In this document: positions 42,929 through 52,024 of the stretch, one piece after another
How positions within the stretch are numbered: the first letter of the stretch is position 1
How the letters are laid out: each line of letters begins with the position of its first letter
NCBI RefSeq assembly: GCF_029714405.1
Contig: NZ_CP121650.1
Span: 1,679,001-1,743,000, forward strand
DNA: 64,000 bases
Direction of reading: 5' to 3'
Source of the DNA: Bradyrhizobium sp. CB82
GTDB taxonomy: Bacteria; Pseudomonadota; Alphaproteobacteria; Rhizobiales; Xanthobacteraceae
Made by a program: the position numbers and the translations under genes
The notes under the pieces: model-generated
What the model saw: only the letters and a program-made list of their open reading frames with translations
What the model was told of the DNA's origin: nothing
Database searches by the model: none

Positions 42929-43243
42929 CGGCAACGGGTGCAACTCGCGGATGGCGTGATCGTCACCCTCGGACCTGCTTGGAAAATCCTGGGCCCCCGT
43001 CAGCGACGTCTGCTCGACGAACAGTGCGAGGATCGTGTGCGCGCCTTCGGCGAAGCTGGCGCTTTCGGTCAAGCCCAGCGCGCGACACCACGTGCCGCTC
43101 ATCGGCTCATGGTCGTCGAAAACCGCCATGGCGGGCCCCCACCACCAGGCCGGCGCCGGCGAGCGCTGCTCCTCCGGCACGGCGCGCCAGCGGACGAACT
43201 CGTCCATCACGCGCTCGAACTCCAGGCGTTGAGCCTGATGCAT
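42902..43243 (-). CDS. Conserved-type hypothetical protein
   Basis: The 113-residue frame starts [19 protein letters not shown] and has a tryptophan-rich centre ([19 protein letters not shown]). It contains no signal peptide, membrane span or motif that I recognise. Coding character is better than in other frames. It overlaps the end of the GAF-GGDEF-EAL gene in convergent orientation. Function unknown. Confidence 0.55.
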   Translation of the reverse strand: MHQAQRLEFERVMDEFVRWRAVPEEQRSPAPAWWWGPAMAVFDDHEPMSGTWCRALGLTESASFAEGAHTILALFVEQTSLTGAQDFPSRSEGDDHAIRELHPLPSDDSAFQP

Positions 43244-43506
43244 TGCTTCGGTGCTCCCCGTCCAGCGCCGGAAACAGGCCGACGACGCACAGACTCCATG
43301 ACGGCCCGCGGTGAGAAATTCGCTCGCGCAAATCCTGGCGAGCCATTCAGGCCGACCTCATCGTCAGCCACGCGGGTAACGGGCGACTGGGCTTTTGCCG
43401 GCGCCGACCGCGTTGGCGTGTTCTAGCCGCCAAGGCTAGCGCCGGCAAGCCACGGGTCTACGGATGCCTAACCCGAGATTAGCAGAAGCCGCGCCGTGCC
43501 GCCACG

Positions 43507-44313
43507 CTAGCGATTGAACGGCTGCTTGCGGCTGAACAGGAGGTAGAGTGCGCGGGGATTGGTGGTCAGATAGCGCCAGAACAGGCGACGCGGCTCGAGC
43601 AGTGTGCGCCAGGCCCATTCCAGTCCGATCGTCTGCATCCATTTCGGCGCGCGGCTCCGGCTGCCGGACAGGAAGTTGAACAGGCCGCCGGCGGTCTTGA
43701 TGACGCCGACATTGGTGAGATGTGGCGTGTACTCCTCGACGAAGGTTTGTTCGAAGGGAACGCCGAGCGCGACCCAGAGATAATCGGGCGCGAGCGCGTT
43801 GATCTCGTCGACCTTGGCTCGCAGCGCATCGCCGCGCAGATAGCCATGGCTGTGTCCGACAATTTTGAGATCCGGATACATCCTCTGAACCTTGGCGACG
43901 GCGGCGGTGTTCTCGGCCTCGCTGGCACCCAGCATGTAGAACGTCCGGCCCGCGGCTTCGGCCTTGCGGGCGACGACATGGAAGAGGTCGGTGGTCGCGA
44001 CGCGCTCGGGCAGCGGGAACCATGATTGCAGCCTTGAGGCGGCAACCAGCGGCTGGCCATCGGCATTGATCAGATCGGCGGAGCGGAACAGGCGCTCGGT
44101 CTGCGGCTCGGTCGAGCAGCGTGCCAGAACTTCGCCGTTGGCGGAGGTCAGATAGAGCGGGCGGCCGACGCGATGACGCGGGTCGGTCGCCGCGATCATG
44201 AAATCGGCCGTCGCTTCCAGGTCGAGCGCGGCCATGCGAAGTCCGCCCACCGTGATACGGGGCACGTCGGCGGTCGCGGTGCGTCCGACCAGATTGACGC
44301 GGCGCTCAAGCAT
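43507..44313 (-). CDS. WecG/TagA/CpsF-family glycosyltransferase (GT26)
   Basis: The 268-residue protein has the family landmarks YLTSANGEVLARC, ADLINADGQPLVAASR with the catalytic-type Asp, FYMLGASEAENTAAV, DYLWVALGVPFEQTFV and VGVIKTAGGLFNFLSG. It adds a sugar such as N-acetylmannosamine or a uronic relative to a lipid-linked acceptor at the inner membrane face. It overlaps the upstream Wzz gene by eight bases (ATGCTTGA), so translation is coupled. It is the last polysaccharide gene of the leftward unit. Confidence 0.92.
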   Translation of the reverse strand: MLERRVNLVGRTATADVPRITVGGLRMAALDLEATADFMIAATDPRHRVGRPLYLTSANGEVLARCSTEPQTERLFRSADLINADGQPLVAASRLQSWFPLPERVATTDLFHVVARKAEAAGRTFYMLGASEAENTAAVAKVQRMYPDLKIVGHSHGYLRGDALRAKVDEINALAPDYLWVALGVPFEQTFVEEYTPHLTNVGVIKTAGGLFNFLSGSRSRAPKWMQTIGLEWAWRTLLEPRRLFWRYLTTNPRALYLLFSRKQPFNR

Positions 44314-46588
44314 ATTGTTTGCCTCGCTGGCGCGATGGGGTCGCGGGATAGAGCTCGTTGAGGATGACGCCGACGAGCTTGCGTTCGGCTCCGCCGAGCG
44401 CGGTGAGGATGTCTTCCATGGCGTCGTTGATGTCGAGGTGGATGGGCAGCACGGCCACCAGGGCGTCGGCTGCGTCGAGCAGCTTGCGGTCGGCGGTCAG
44501 CGGCATCGCCGGCCCATCGAGAATCACGAGATCGGTGCCGCCTGCGGAACGTGTCCGTGCCACCGCCTTGCGGATGGCATCAGTGGCCTTGCCGGCATCG
44601 CCGCCAGTGACGGGCAGCACCGAAATGCCGTTCGCGGTCTTGATCTCGCGTGAGGCTTTGTTGCCGATCGAGAGCCAGCCGAACCGGCCCGGCTCGCTCT
44701 TGCGGGGGCGGTCGATCTTGCCGGAGAGCCTGCGCTCCTGGTGGTCGGTGTCAATCATCAGCACGCGCGTGCCGTCGCGAGCGGCGGCGAGCGCGAAGTT
44801 CAACGCGGCGACGCTGCGGTCGGCCGTGGCGCCGGCGCCGACGATCGCAATCACCGGCATGGTCTTGCCTGCCGCATGCCGCGTCGCAGCAGCGCGCATA
44901 TCGCGCATCGCGTTGATCAGCGTCGTCAACGGAAATCCGGGATGGAGCGTCGGCCAGCCCAGCCGGGTGAGATCGACCGTGTTGTCGACAGCGAGGATGG
45001 CACCGAGCGTACGCATGACGTCGGCTTCCTGGAGGCGTGCGATCAGCGGCTTTTCGACCAGCGTCAGCGGCGGCGCCTGTGGCACGGCCGCATTGTCGGG
45101 CGAAGCTGTTGCAGCCTCCGGAACTGTCGTGCGCTCGCGGCGGGTCGGCTCGGGCTCCATTGCGCCGGCGGACAATTGCCTGGCGGCGACGAACCAGCCG
45201 GCGGCGGCGAGCGCGCCAAACAAGAAGCCGATCATGGCGAACAGGCTCATGGCCGGCGGGAACGAGCGCCGCTGCGGCACCGTGGCCTCGCCGATCACGC
45301 GGGCAGCCGATGTGTTCAGGCTTTCCTGCTCCTCCGTCTCGCGCGAGCGCTTCAGGAAGGATTGATAGACGTCGCGGCTGGCCTCGGCCTCGCGCTCGAG
45401 TTCGCGCAGGCGCACCGCGGCCTGGCTGAGCTGCACGCTCTGTCGCTTCTGCGTTTCCAGCGCCCTGTTCAGCGACGCCTCGTAGTCCCGCGCGCGTGTC
45501 AGGTCGTTCTTGGCGGCCTGGGCGTAGCGGTCGATTTCCTCGTTGATGGTGCGCTTGAGATCCTCGACCTGCTTCTCGGTCTGGCGCAGCGCCGGATGGC
45601 GCGGCCCGAGCTCGGCGGTCTGCTCCGCGTATTTCTTGCGCGCATCGGCATATTGCGCGCGCAAGTTCGCGATGGTCGGCGATTGCAGCGCTTCCGGAAT
45701 GGCGCCGGCATCGGTCGCGGTGCGCCGGCTCGCCTCGATCTGATCGTACCGCGCCTGTGCGTCCAGCGTCGCGGCGCGAGCCGCGGCAAGCCGCTGATTG
45801 CTGGCGGAAAGCTGCTGGTCGCTGATCAGCGTGTCCTGGGTGCCGACGAAATTGTTCTGGGCCTTGTAGGTCGCAAGCGCGGTTTCGGCCGTGCGCAGCC
45901 GCTCGCGCAGTTCCTTCAGCCGGCCGGACAGGTCGTTGGTGGCGCGCCGCGCCGCCAAGGCCTGCGAGTTGCGCGACTCCGCCAGATAGACGTTGGTCAG
46001 CGTATTGGCGAGCATCGCCGCCTTCGCCGGATCGGTCGACCAGACCTCGACGTCGACGATGAAGCTCTTCTCGGTCTTGCGGATCGTGATGTGCCGGTTC
46101 AGCGCTTCCAGCGCGCCAAGCTGAACTTCCTTCCTTTCGTCCGCGGAAGGAGCACGGCCCTGTAGACCGATCAGGCCAAGCAACGACGACATCAGGCTCC
46201 TGCCGTCGCTGCCGCCGAATTCGGGGTCCTGCTCGAGATTGGCCTGCTGGATGACCTGGAGGAGGACGCTGTTGGAGGTGATCAAGCGCGCCTGGCTCTC
46301 CACCACCATGGACATGCCGGAAACGTCCTGCGCGCGCGGCGTCAGCTCGCGATCGACGAGCTGCAGCTCGCGCGGATCGACATAGAGCTGAGCGGTTGCG
46401 GTGTAGCGGGGCGTCAGGCTCTTGCCGACGGCGACGGCGAGGCTCGCTCCGATCAGACCGGCGGCCGCGATCGCGCCCTTGCGTTGCCAGAGCAGCCGGG
46501 CGAGCTCGAGCACGTTGAAGCCGGCCGATGGCGCTGGCTGCCTGACCTCGCGCGTCGATCGCTCTATCGGCTGGTCATAGTCAAGCAT
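44306..46588 (-). CDS. Wzz/BY-kinase-type polysaccharide co-polymerase with degenerate kinase domain
   Basis: The 760-residue protein has a Wzz domain with helices at about 36-58 and 446-468, between them a long periplasmic coiled coil (about 205-420), and a C-terminal BY-kinase-like domain (about 560-750). The Walker A' region VLMIDTDH (609-616) and Walker B-like LVILDGP (687-693) survive, but the P-loop reads VGAGATADRS (583-592) with no GK[S/T], and there is no tyrosine-rich tail. It should set chain length and organise export, but probably cannot phosphorylate. It is encoded upstream of and overlaps wecG-like gene. CtrA-like motifs lie 100-230 bases upstream. Confidence 0.92.
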   Translation of the reverse strand: MLDYDQPIERSTREVRQPAPSAGFNVLELARLLWQRKGAIAAAGLIGASLAVAVGKSLTPRYTATAQLYVDPRELQLVDRELTPRAQDVSGMSMVVESQARLITSNSVLLQVIQQANLEQDPEFGGSDGRSLMSSLLGLIGLQGRAPSADERKEVQLGALEALNRHITIRKTEKSFIVDVEVWSTDPAKAAMLANTLTNVYLAESRNSQALAARRATNDLSGRLKELRERLRTAETALATYKAQNNFVGTQDTLISDQQLSASNQRLAAARAATLDAQARYDQIEASRRTATDAGAIPEALQSPTIANLRAQYADARKKYAEQTAELGPRHPALRQTEKQVEDLKRTINEEIDRYAQAAKNDLTRARDYEASLNRALETQKRQSVQLSQAAVRLRELEREAEASRDVYQSFLKRSRETEEQESLNTSAARVIGEATVPQRRSFPPAMSLFAMIGFLFGALAAAGWFVAARQLSAGAMEPEPTRRERTTVPEAATASPDNAAVPQAPPLTLVEKPLIARLQEADVMRTLGAILAVDNTVDLTRLGWPTLHPGFPLTTLINAMRDMRAAATRHAAGKTMPVIAIVGAGATADRSVAALNFALAAARDGTRVLMIDTDHQERRLSGKIDRPRKSEPGRFGWLSIGNKASREIKTANGISVLPVTGGDAGKATDAIRKAVARTRSAGGTDLVILDGPAMPLTADRKLLDAADALVAVLPIHLDINDAMEDILTALGGAERKLVGVILNELYPATPSRQRGKQYA

Positions 46589-46688
46589 GATCCCCAGCTT
46601 TCAATCCAACTGCCGTAGGCTGAGGGTTAGTCTTCGGGTTACGCGCTGCGCCGCCGATATGGGCGCTGAACAAACGCAACAGGGAAAA

Positions 46689-46815
46689 TTAACCATACCC
46701 ATTGAGGGACTATTCACCGAAATGGCAAACAAAGCGTTTAAGCGCATGCGAGGGCGCGGCGCGTCGTTGTGACGCTTCCACAGCCGCAGTCCGCCAGAGA
46801 TTAACGGTTCGTTAC
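46689..46815. promoter_or_regulatory. CtrA-like motifs upstream of the Wzz gene, in a 320-base intergenic region
   Basis: The region 46589-46908 has no supported gene. It holds TTAACCAT at 46689-46696, identical to a CtrA half-site, and TTAA-N7-TTAC at 46801-46815, one base from the full TTAA-N7-TTAA site. The Wzz gene starts leftwards at 46588. Function is inferred only from sequence. Confidence 0.4.
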
Positions 46816-46908
46816 CGCGCACTCTCCGAAGCGTGCGCGCGTGCGACGGCGCAGCGTCGCGGGCAGGGCCCGCATCTTCGAATTGCAGGTGCGCCGTCGT
46901 CACGGTTG

Positions 46909-47715
46909 TCAGCGTTTTCGCAGGATGACGTGATAGTCGCCGCGTCGCACGTCGGTGCCGCGCGGAAGCAGGAAATTCAGCACCGCTGCGCTGGCATCGA
47001 CGAGAGCCGCGAACAGCGGCTTGCGCTTGCGCATTTCGGCATAGCGCGGGCTTTCGACCTCGCGGCGGTAGATCGTCTCGAGCCCGAGCGCGGCGGCAAA
47101 CGCCTCGAGATTGGGCAGCGTCACCAGGGGATGGAAGAAGGTCGGGAACGGCGGCTCGCCGGGCTCGCCCGCATTCTTGATGCCGCGAACGTGGCGGTAG
47201 AACCAGACGTGGAACCAGTGCGGCGAATATTTGGTGACGACGCCGGACAGCGAGCGTGGATTGGGCGCGCCGATCAGGATCATTCCGCCGCGCCTCAACG
47301 CCTCGCAAAAATTCTTCAGCGCGGCCTCGGCGTCAGGCAGATGCTCGATCACGTTGTAGCAGATGACAAGATCGACGCTCTCCGGCTCGAAGCGGTAGGT
47401 TTGAACGTCGCCGAGGATCGCTTCCTGGGCGTAGTCGTTGTTGCGGATCTGGTCTTCGTCGATGTCGACGACGGTGACGTGGCCGCGGTTGAGGATTTCC
47501 AGCGGCAGGAAGCTGCTGGAGCCGCCGCCGGCCTCGTAGATCGCGAGCTCGCCCGGTGGCAGCTCGCGGCGCAGGACGTCGTGAACGGCGAGCAGGCTGT
47601 CGCGCGCCTCGCCCGAGACGAGGTCGAGCAGTGCCTGGGTGTGTGCCGGCGCAGTGATGATGCTCGCATCAGTGCGGATCGCAGTCGCGAAATCGATCGT
47701 GGCTTGTTTATTCAT
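46909..47715 (-). CDS. Class I SAM-dependent methyltransferase
   Basis: The 268-residue protein has motif I as IYEAGGGSSSFLPLEIL, an acidic end of strand 2 (VTVVDIDEDQIRNN), and motif IV ESVDLVICYNVIEHLPDAEAALKN, followed by GGMILIGAPNP. It probably methylates a sugar or lipid in the polysaccharide made by its neighbours. ATG 47715 is preferred over TTG 47724 because GAGG lies five bases upstream. It lies 320 bases upstream of the Wzz gene on the same strand. Confidence 0.9.
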   Translation of the reverse strand: MNKQATIDFATAIRTDASIITAPAHTQALLDLVSGEARDSLLAVHDVLRRELPPGELAIYEAGGGSSSFLPLEILNRGHVTVVDIDEDQIRNNDYAQEAILGDVQTYRFEPESVDLVICYNVIEHLPDAEAALKNFCEALRRGGMILIGAPNPRSLSGVVTKYSPHWFHVWFYRHVRGIKNAGEPGEPPFPTFFHPLVTLPNLEAFAAALGLETIYRREVESPRYAEMRKRKPLFAALVDASAAVLNFLLPRGTDVRRGDYHVILRKR

Positions 47716-48140
47716 GTTCCTCAATCGCGCGGGTTCGTTTCAAATTACAGGGAATCTCTCGCACGCCCGAAGAGCAAATTCGATGCCGCCGCCGTGCCAA
47801 CGGTTACGGTGCTTACGGTTGGGTTAATGCGAGGGGCCGTTAACTACGGCATCGTCCGCATCGTACTGCGGCGGCGCGCTGGATCGGATATTGCAGAAGC
47901 ACCTCGACGCAAATTCGCGAGGTAAATCGCGTGAAAAGCGGTGATGTGGATGATGATTGGCTTGCAGGCGAGGCTAGATTCAGCGGTTTGCGCAATTGCG
48001 GGCGGCGTGGTGGCGTTGGCCGGTACGCCGCAAGGTGCCGCGGGACGGCGCCATATTGGGACATCTGTGTTTCGCTCCAGCCTTGCTGTGCCGTCCCGGC
48101 GCAGGGGTTTCTCAACACATCTCGGCCATTCAACGATATC
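47716..48140. other. Divergent region between methyltransferase and glycosyltransferase genes
   Basis: These 425 bases separate divergent genes and should hold both promoters. An upstream extension of the rightward frame is open from 47931, but has poor coding character and the ATG at 48141 matches the usual start of the family. TTAA occurs twice near 47823 and 47836, but the spacing (12) does not fit CtrA. Confidence 0.5.
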
Positions 48141-49169
48141 ATGAACTTGATCCCGACCGACCTCTCCACGAGTTGCATCACCGATGCCGTGCGCGATCCC
48201 AACCGGGAGATCGCCGCTAGCTCGCGCGTGCTCGACCTGTCCCTCGGCATCGTCGTGTGCATTCCCTGCTTTCGCCGGCCTCAGCATTTGCGGCTGACGC
48301 TTGAGTCGCTGGCGGGCCAGCGCACCGCGCGCTCCTTCGCCGTGGTCATGGTGGAGAACGACGCTGCGCGGCGCGAGAGCGCGCCGATCGCAGCCGAATT
48401 CCTGGCTACCGGAAAACTTCAGGGCATCTGCCTGGTCGAAAAGCGGCAGGGCAATTGTCAGGCGATCAACGCCGCGTTCGAAACCGCGCATGCGTTGTTT
48501 CCGCTAGCCAACCGTTTCCTGATGATCGACGACGATGAGATCGCCTCGCCCGACTGGCTCGAGCTGATGATTCGTAGCGCGGAAGCGACCGGCGCCGATG
48601 TCGTCGGCGGTCCGGTGCTGCCGATTTTCGACGACGACAGCAAGCCCTGGCTCGCGCGCCATCCCGCCTTCTGCCCGGCCTACGACTACACCGGCGCGGT
48701 GCCGCTGATCTATGGCTGTGGCAACTGCCTGATCACGCGTTCGGTGTTCGACCGGCTCGGCAGTCCGGCTTTCGATCTCCGTTTCAATTTTCTCGGTGGT
48801 GGCGACTGCGATTTCTTCGTGCGATGCCGGAATGCCGGCATGGCGTTCCACTGGACCGCGGAAGCCGTGATCACCGAGACGGTGCCGCAAAGCCGCACGA
48901 GCCTGGGGTGGATCGCAAAACGTGGCCTGCGCATCGGAGCGATCAATTATCGGGTGCAGTTCAAGGCCGCAAAGACCGCGACGGCACGGACGCGTGTGTT
49001 TGCGGCGATGCTGGGAAGACTGCCGCTGTCGCTGGTCCGCGCGGCGCGCTTGTCGTTCACGACCAAAGCCGTCGTGGCGATGCATCCCGTGATGGTCGCG
49101 TTCGGCAGCGCGCTCGCAGCGTTTGGCATCGAGCAGCGGCCGTATGAGGCCTCGAAGATCGTCTGCTGA
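48141..49169 (+). CDS. Family 2 glycosyltransferase
   Basis: The 342-residue protein has the GT-A fold start VVCIPCFRRPQHLRLTLESL, the metal-binding segment LMIDDDEIASPDW, and an acceptor-side region FNFLGGGDCDFFVRCRNAG. A C-terminal helical part contains two weak hydrophobic stretches that may touch the membrane. It should transfer a sugar from a nucleotide donor during polysaccharide repeat assembly. A long perfect hairpin directly follows its stop. Confidence 0.9.
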   Translation: MNLIPTDLSTSCITDAVRDPNREIAASSRVLDLSLGIVVCIPCFRRPQHLRLTLESLAGQRTARSFAVVMVENDAARRESAPIAAEFLATGKLQGICLVEKRQGNCQAINAAFETAHALFPLANRFLMIDDDEIASPDWLELMIRSAEATGADVVGGPVLPIFDDDSKPWLARHPAFCPAYDYTGAVPLIYGCGNCLITRSVFDRLGSPAFDLRFNFLGGGDCDFFVRCRNAGMAFHWTAEAVITETVPQSRTSLGWIAKRGLRIGAINYRVQFKAAKTATARTRVFAAMLGRLPLSLVRAARLSFTTKAVVAMHPVMVAFGSALAAFGIEQRPYEASKIVC

Positions 49170-49177
49170 CGCCTGAA

Positions 49178-49256
49178 GCACGATTTCCGCGCAAACGCGG
49201 AACGCGTTTGCGCGGAAATCGTGCGCAAACACGGGGCCAAAGCGCGATGACGATTC
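49178..49256. repeat. Dispersed repeat, copy 2, with a perfect 22-bp hairpin
   Basis: Bases 49178-49199 are the exact reverse complement of 49203-49224, with a 3-base loop GAA. The core arm is CGCGTTTGCGCGGAAATC. The GCGATGACGATTCA block follows at 49243-49256, as in the 10.5-kb copy. It lies between convergent glycosyltransferase genes and can end transcription from both sides, although no T-tract is present. Confidence 0.8.
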
Positions 49257-49275
49257 AACTCAACGCCAATACGCT

Positions 49276-50265
49276 CTAGATGCCAAGCCGGGCGAGAACG
49301 AGCTTTGCGAAGGATCGCGGCAGCGCGGCGAGCGACCGTTGCCCGACCATGCGCATATAGCGGAGGGCATCGCCATAATGGCCGAAGCGGACCGCCTGGG
49401 TCGCCGCATAGGTGATGAGATGGATTTCGGCCGCCCGCCGCAAGCCCGGCCGGCTCTCCGGCGCGAGCTTGCCGAGGATCAACTCGTCGGCAAAGACGCG
49501 CTCCACCGCCGGAAAGAAATCGCGCGGCGAGCGCGCGGCTGCATTCATGGTATTCGCGGTGTGGACGCGATAGTCGAGGAGCAGCACGGGCACGAACTGG
49601 AATTCGCCGGTCGCGGCCAGGCGGCACCAGCAATGCCAGTCCTCGCACAAGCTGAGCCGCTCGTCGAAACCGCCCGCCGCCCGGAACGCAACGGTGCGCA
49701 CCAGCATGATGCCGCCGTTGACGATGAAGTTACCGCGAGCGAGCCGCGCGAGCACATTTCCTGACGGCTTCTTGCGCCCTTGCAGGAGGCCGCGCCGGCC
49801 GATGGGCCGTCCGTCACCGTCAATCAGATCGTAGTCGCCATAAACGAGAGCGGCGTCGGGCGCGGCCTTCGCGGCCGCGACCAGCGTAGCCACCGCGCCG
49901 GAGCGCAGACGATCGTCGGCGTCGAGGAACAACAGCCACGTGCCGCGCGCCGTCTGCGCGCCGAGATTTCGCGCGGCCGAGACGCCTGCCCGCTCGTTCG
50001 TGATCAGGTGCACCCGGCTGTCACCGATGGATCGGACGATCGCCGCGGTATCGTCGCTCGAGCCGTCGTCGATGACGATGACTTCCCCGACATCCGCGCT
50101 TTGAGCGAGCGCGCTGTCGATCGTCTCGCGGATATAGGCAACGGCGTTCTTGGCGGGAATGATGATGGAGACGAAGCTCGCCGAACGCGCAATCCTGTCG
50201 GCGCGCTTGTCGGTGGACGACGGCGTGCCGGGCGGTGGATCAAGGATGGCGCCGGCGGTGATCAA
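49276..50265 (-). CDS. Family 2 glycosyltransferase
   Basis: The 329-residue protein has VSIIIPAKNAVAYIRETIDS, IVIDDGSSDDTAAIV and the DxD motif in WLLFLDADDRLRSG, then CEDWHCWCRLAATGEF at the acceptor side. It should add a sugar to the growing repeat unit. The start is TTG 50265, with GAGG six bases upstream; no ATG exists before the conserved fold. It is convergent with the previous glycosyltransferase and divergent from the polymerase gene. Confidence 0.9.
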   Translation of the reverse strand: MITAGAILDPPPGTPSSTDKRADRIARSASFVSIIIPAKNAVAYIRETIDSALAQSADVGEVIVIDDGSSDDTAAIVRSIGDSRVHLITNERAGVSAARNLGAQTARGTWLLFLDADDRLRSGAVATLVAAAKAAPDAALVYGDYDLIDGDGRPIGRRGLLQGRKKPSGNVLARLARGNFIVNGGIMLVRTVAFRAAGGFDERLSLCEDWHCWCRLAATGEFQFVPVLLLDYRVHTANTMNAAARSPRDFFPAVERVFADELILGKLAPESRPGLRRAAEIHLITYAATQAVRFGHYGDALRYMRMVGQRSLAALPRSFAKLVLARLGI

Positions 50266-50293
50266 TTGACGCCTCGTCGTCTGGAGCTGCGCT

Positions 50294-50308
50294 TTAACGG
50301 ATCGTTAA
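50294..50308. promoter_or_regulatory. Full CtrA-like box TTAA-N7-TTAA
   Basis: TTAACGGATCGTTAA matches the CtrA consensus exactly, and a C follows as in many true sites. It lies 29 bases upstream of the leftward glycosyltransferase start and 200 bases upstream of the polymerase gene. A nearly identical sequence (TTAACGGTTCGTTAC) lies at 46801. Confidence 0.5.
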
Positions 50309-50507
50309 CCAGGCCCATGTCGGGCCGGGTGCCGCGTGATGGCGGCTGGGGTCGCCTCCGATGATAGCCAGATAAGGGTCAAAGCTTTGCAGCAAAGGCC
50401 GCTCAAAGCCGCCTTTTGCATATTAGCGTTAAACAGCCCACCGGTGGCGTGTCCGGCAAGCCTGCTGGTTGACGAAAGGTTAGCATGGGTCGGCTAAGGG
50501 TTGACCG

Positions 50508-51854
50508 ATGGATCGCAGTGCTGCTGACATGATTGGCGTGGGAGCCCGGCCGCTCGGTCAGGGGCTGCGCGCATTCGTCACTGGGCTCGATGTCCTCGAA
50601 GCCGCGCGCTGCGTCGTTGCCATCGCAGCGCTGCTCCTGGTGCTGGTGACGCTGGAACCGTTCCCTGACCTGCGCAATCCCGACATCGCCACCGCCGCCT
50701 CGGGCCGGATGGCGCTCTCCTATATCGCCTTTGCGGGGCTTGCCGCTGCTGCACTGCTGCTGACGTTCGCGCAGGACGCCCCGTCGCTCAAGACCCTCGT
50801 GACGCCGTTGCATCTCTGTTTCATCGGCTGGATGCTGATCAATATCGTTTTCTCGGAGAGCCGCGGCGTGTCCGCACAGCGTTTCGTGCTGACGGCGAGC
50901 GCGTCCGCGCTCGCCATCCTGCTGCCGCTGCTGCCGCCGACGCAGAAGAGCTTCAATCGATGCCTCGCCCTCGCCGCCCTCGTGCTGCTCGCCTTGTGCT
51001 ATCTCGGCGTCGTGCTTGCGCCGCAATTTTCAATCCACACCGCAGCCGATATCGCCGAGCCGCAGCTTGCCGGCGACTGGCGTGGCAATTTTGGGCACAA
51101 GAACGTCGCTTCGTCGGTGATGAGCTGCCTAGTCTATCTCGGCATCTATCTCACCGCCATGGGCTCGTTAGTAATGGGGCCTGTGATCGCGGCGCTTGCC
51201 GGCATTTTCCTGATCTTCACCGGCGGCAAGACCTCGTCGGTGCTGTGTCTCGTCGTCTACGCGCTGGCGTCGCTCGTTTACCTTACCCGCAGTCTCTGGC
51301 TGAAGCGGCTGATCTGCCTTGCACCGCTGATCGTGATGAACCTGCTCACCGTCGGCAGCGTGGCAAGTCCCACTCTCGCGGCGATCACCCGGGCGCTCCC
51401 GGTCGATCCAACCTTCACCGGCCGCAGCGACATCTGGGAGTTTGCGCTCGCTGCCGTCGCGGAGAAGCCGATCCTCGGCCATGGCTACGCGGCGTTCTGG
51501 GATGACGTCACCGAGCGGCAGACTGCAAAAGGTGCCGAATGGGCGGTGACCGCGGCGCATAGCCACAACAGCTACCTCGATCTCGCCGTCACCATCGGCC
51601 TGCCCGGCCTTTTGCTCGTCATCCTGATCTTCGTCTTCAGCCCGCTCAACAATTTCCAGGCGGCGCAGCGCGGCAGTCGCAGCGGGGCTCTTGCAAAGCT
51701 CTTTCTGACGATCTGGCTGTTCGGTCTGTATTACGGAACGACCGAGACATTCCTGCTCGACCGGCAGAATCCGACCTGGTTCTTGTTCGTACTCGCGGTC
51801 GCCGGCCTGCATTTTCTCGCCAGGTTCCAGTGCGTGGATAAACCGAGGTCCTGA
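50508..51854 (+). CDS. O-antigen ligase/Wzy-type polymerase
   Basis: The 448-residue integral membrane protein has about ten helices and the Wzy_C landmarks GNFGHKNVASSVM, IFTGGKTSSVLCLVVY and AAHSHNSYLDLAVTIGLPG, plus the large loop residues FTGRSDIWEFALAAV and HGYAAFWDD. It joins or polymerises lipid-linked polysaccharide units on the periplasmic side. A second in-frame ATG at 50529 is also possible. Its gene is followed by the GNAT/CelD-type gene on the same strand. Confidence 0.92.
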   Translation: MDRSAADMIGVGARPLGQGLRAFVTGLDVLEAARCVVAIAALLLVLVTLEPFPDLRNPDIATAASGRMALSYIAFAGLAAAALLLTFAQDAPSLKTLVTPLHLCFIGWMLINIVFSESRGVSAQRFVLTASASALAILLPLLPPTQKSFNRCLALAALVLLALCYLGVVLAPQFSIHTAADIAEPQLAGDWRGNFGHKNVASSVMSCLVYLGIYLTAMGSLVMGPVIAALAGIFLIFTGGKTSSVLCLVVYALASLVYLTRSLWLKRLICLAPLIVMNLLTVGSVASPTLAAITRALPVDPTFTGRSDIWEFALAAVAEKPILGHGYAAFWDDVTERQTAKGAEWAVTAAHSHNSYLDLAVTIGLPGLLLVILIFVFSPLNNFQAAQRGSRSGALAKLFLTIWLFGLYYGTTETFLLDRQNPTWFLFVLAVAGLHFLARFQCVDKPRS

Positions 51855-52024
51855 GCCGGCGACAGCTTGTCGCAGGCGGAGCCGCACGTCTCAGATCGGG
51901 ACAGACCCGTTCTGCGCGTAAGGCGCAATGGTATCGGCTTAACGATAAGCAGCGACGTAACTTGTGGCTGGCGACAAAACGTTATTGATCTGGAAACGTT
52001 CAGCAACTGTATGCCCCGGGGCGG

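Noticed and set aside
47823..47839. Two TTAA motifs upstream of the glycosyltransferase as a further CtrA box
   Set aside because: The spacing is 12 bases and not 7, so it does not meet the CtrA consensus.
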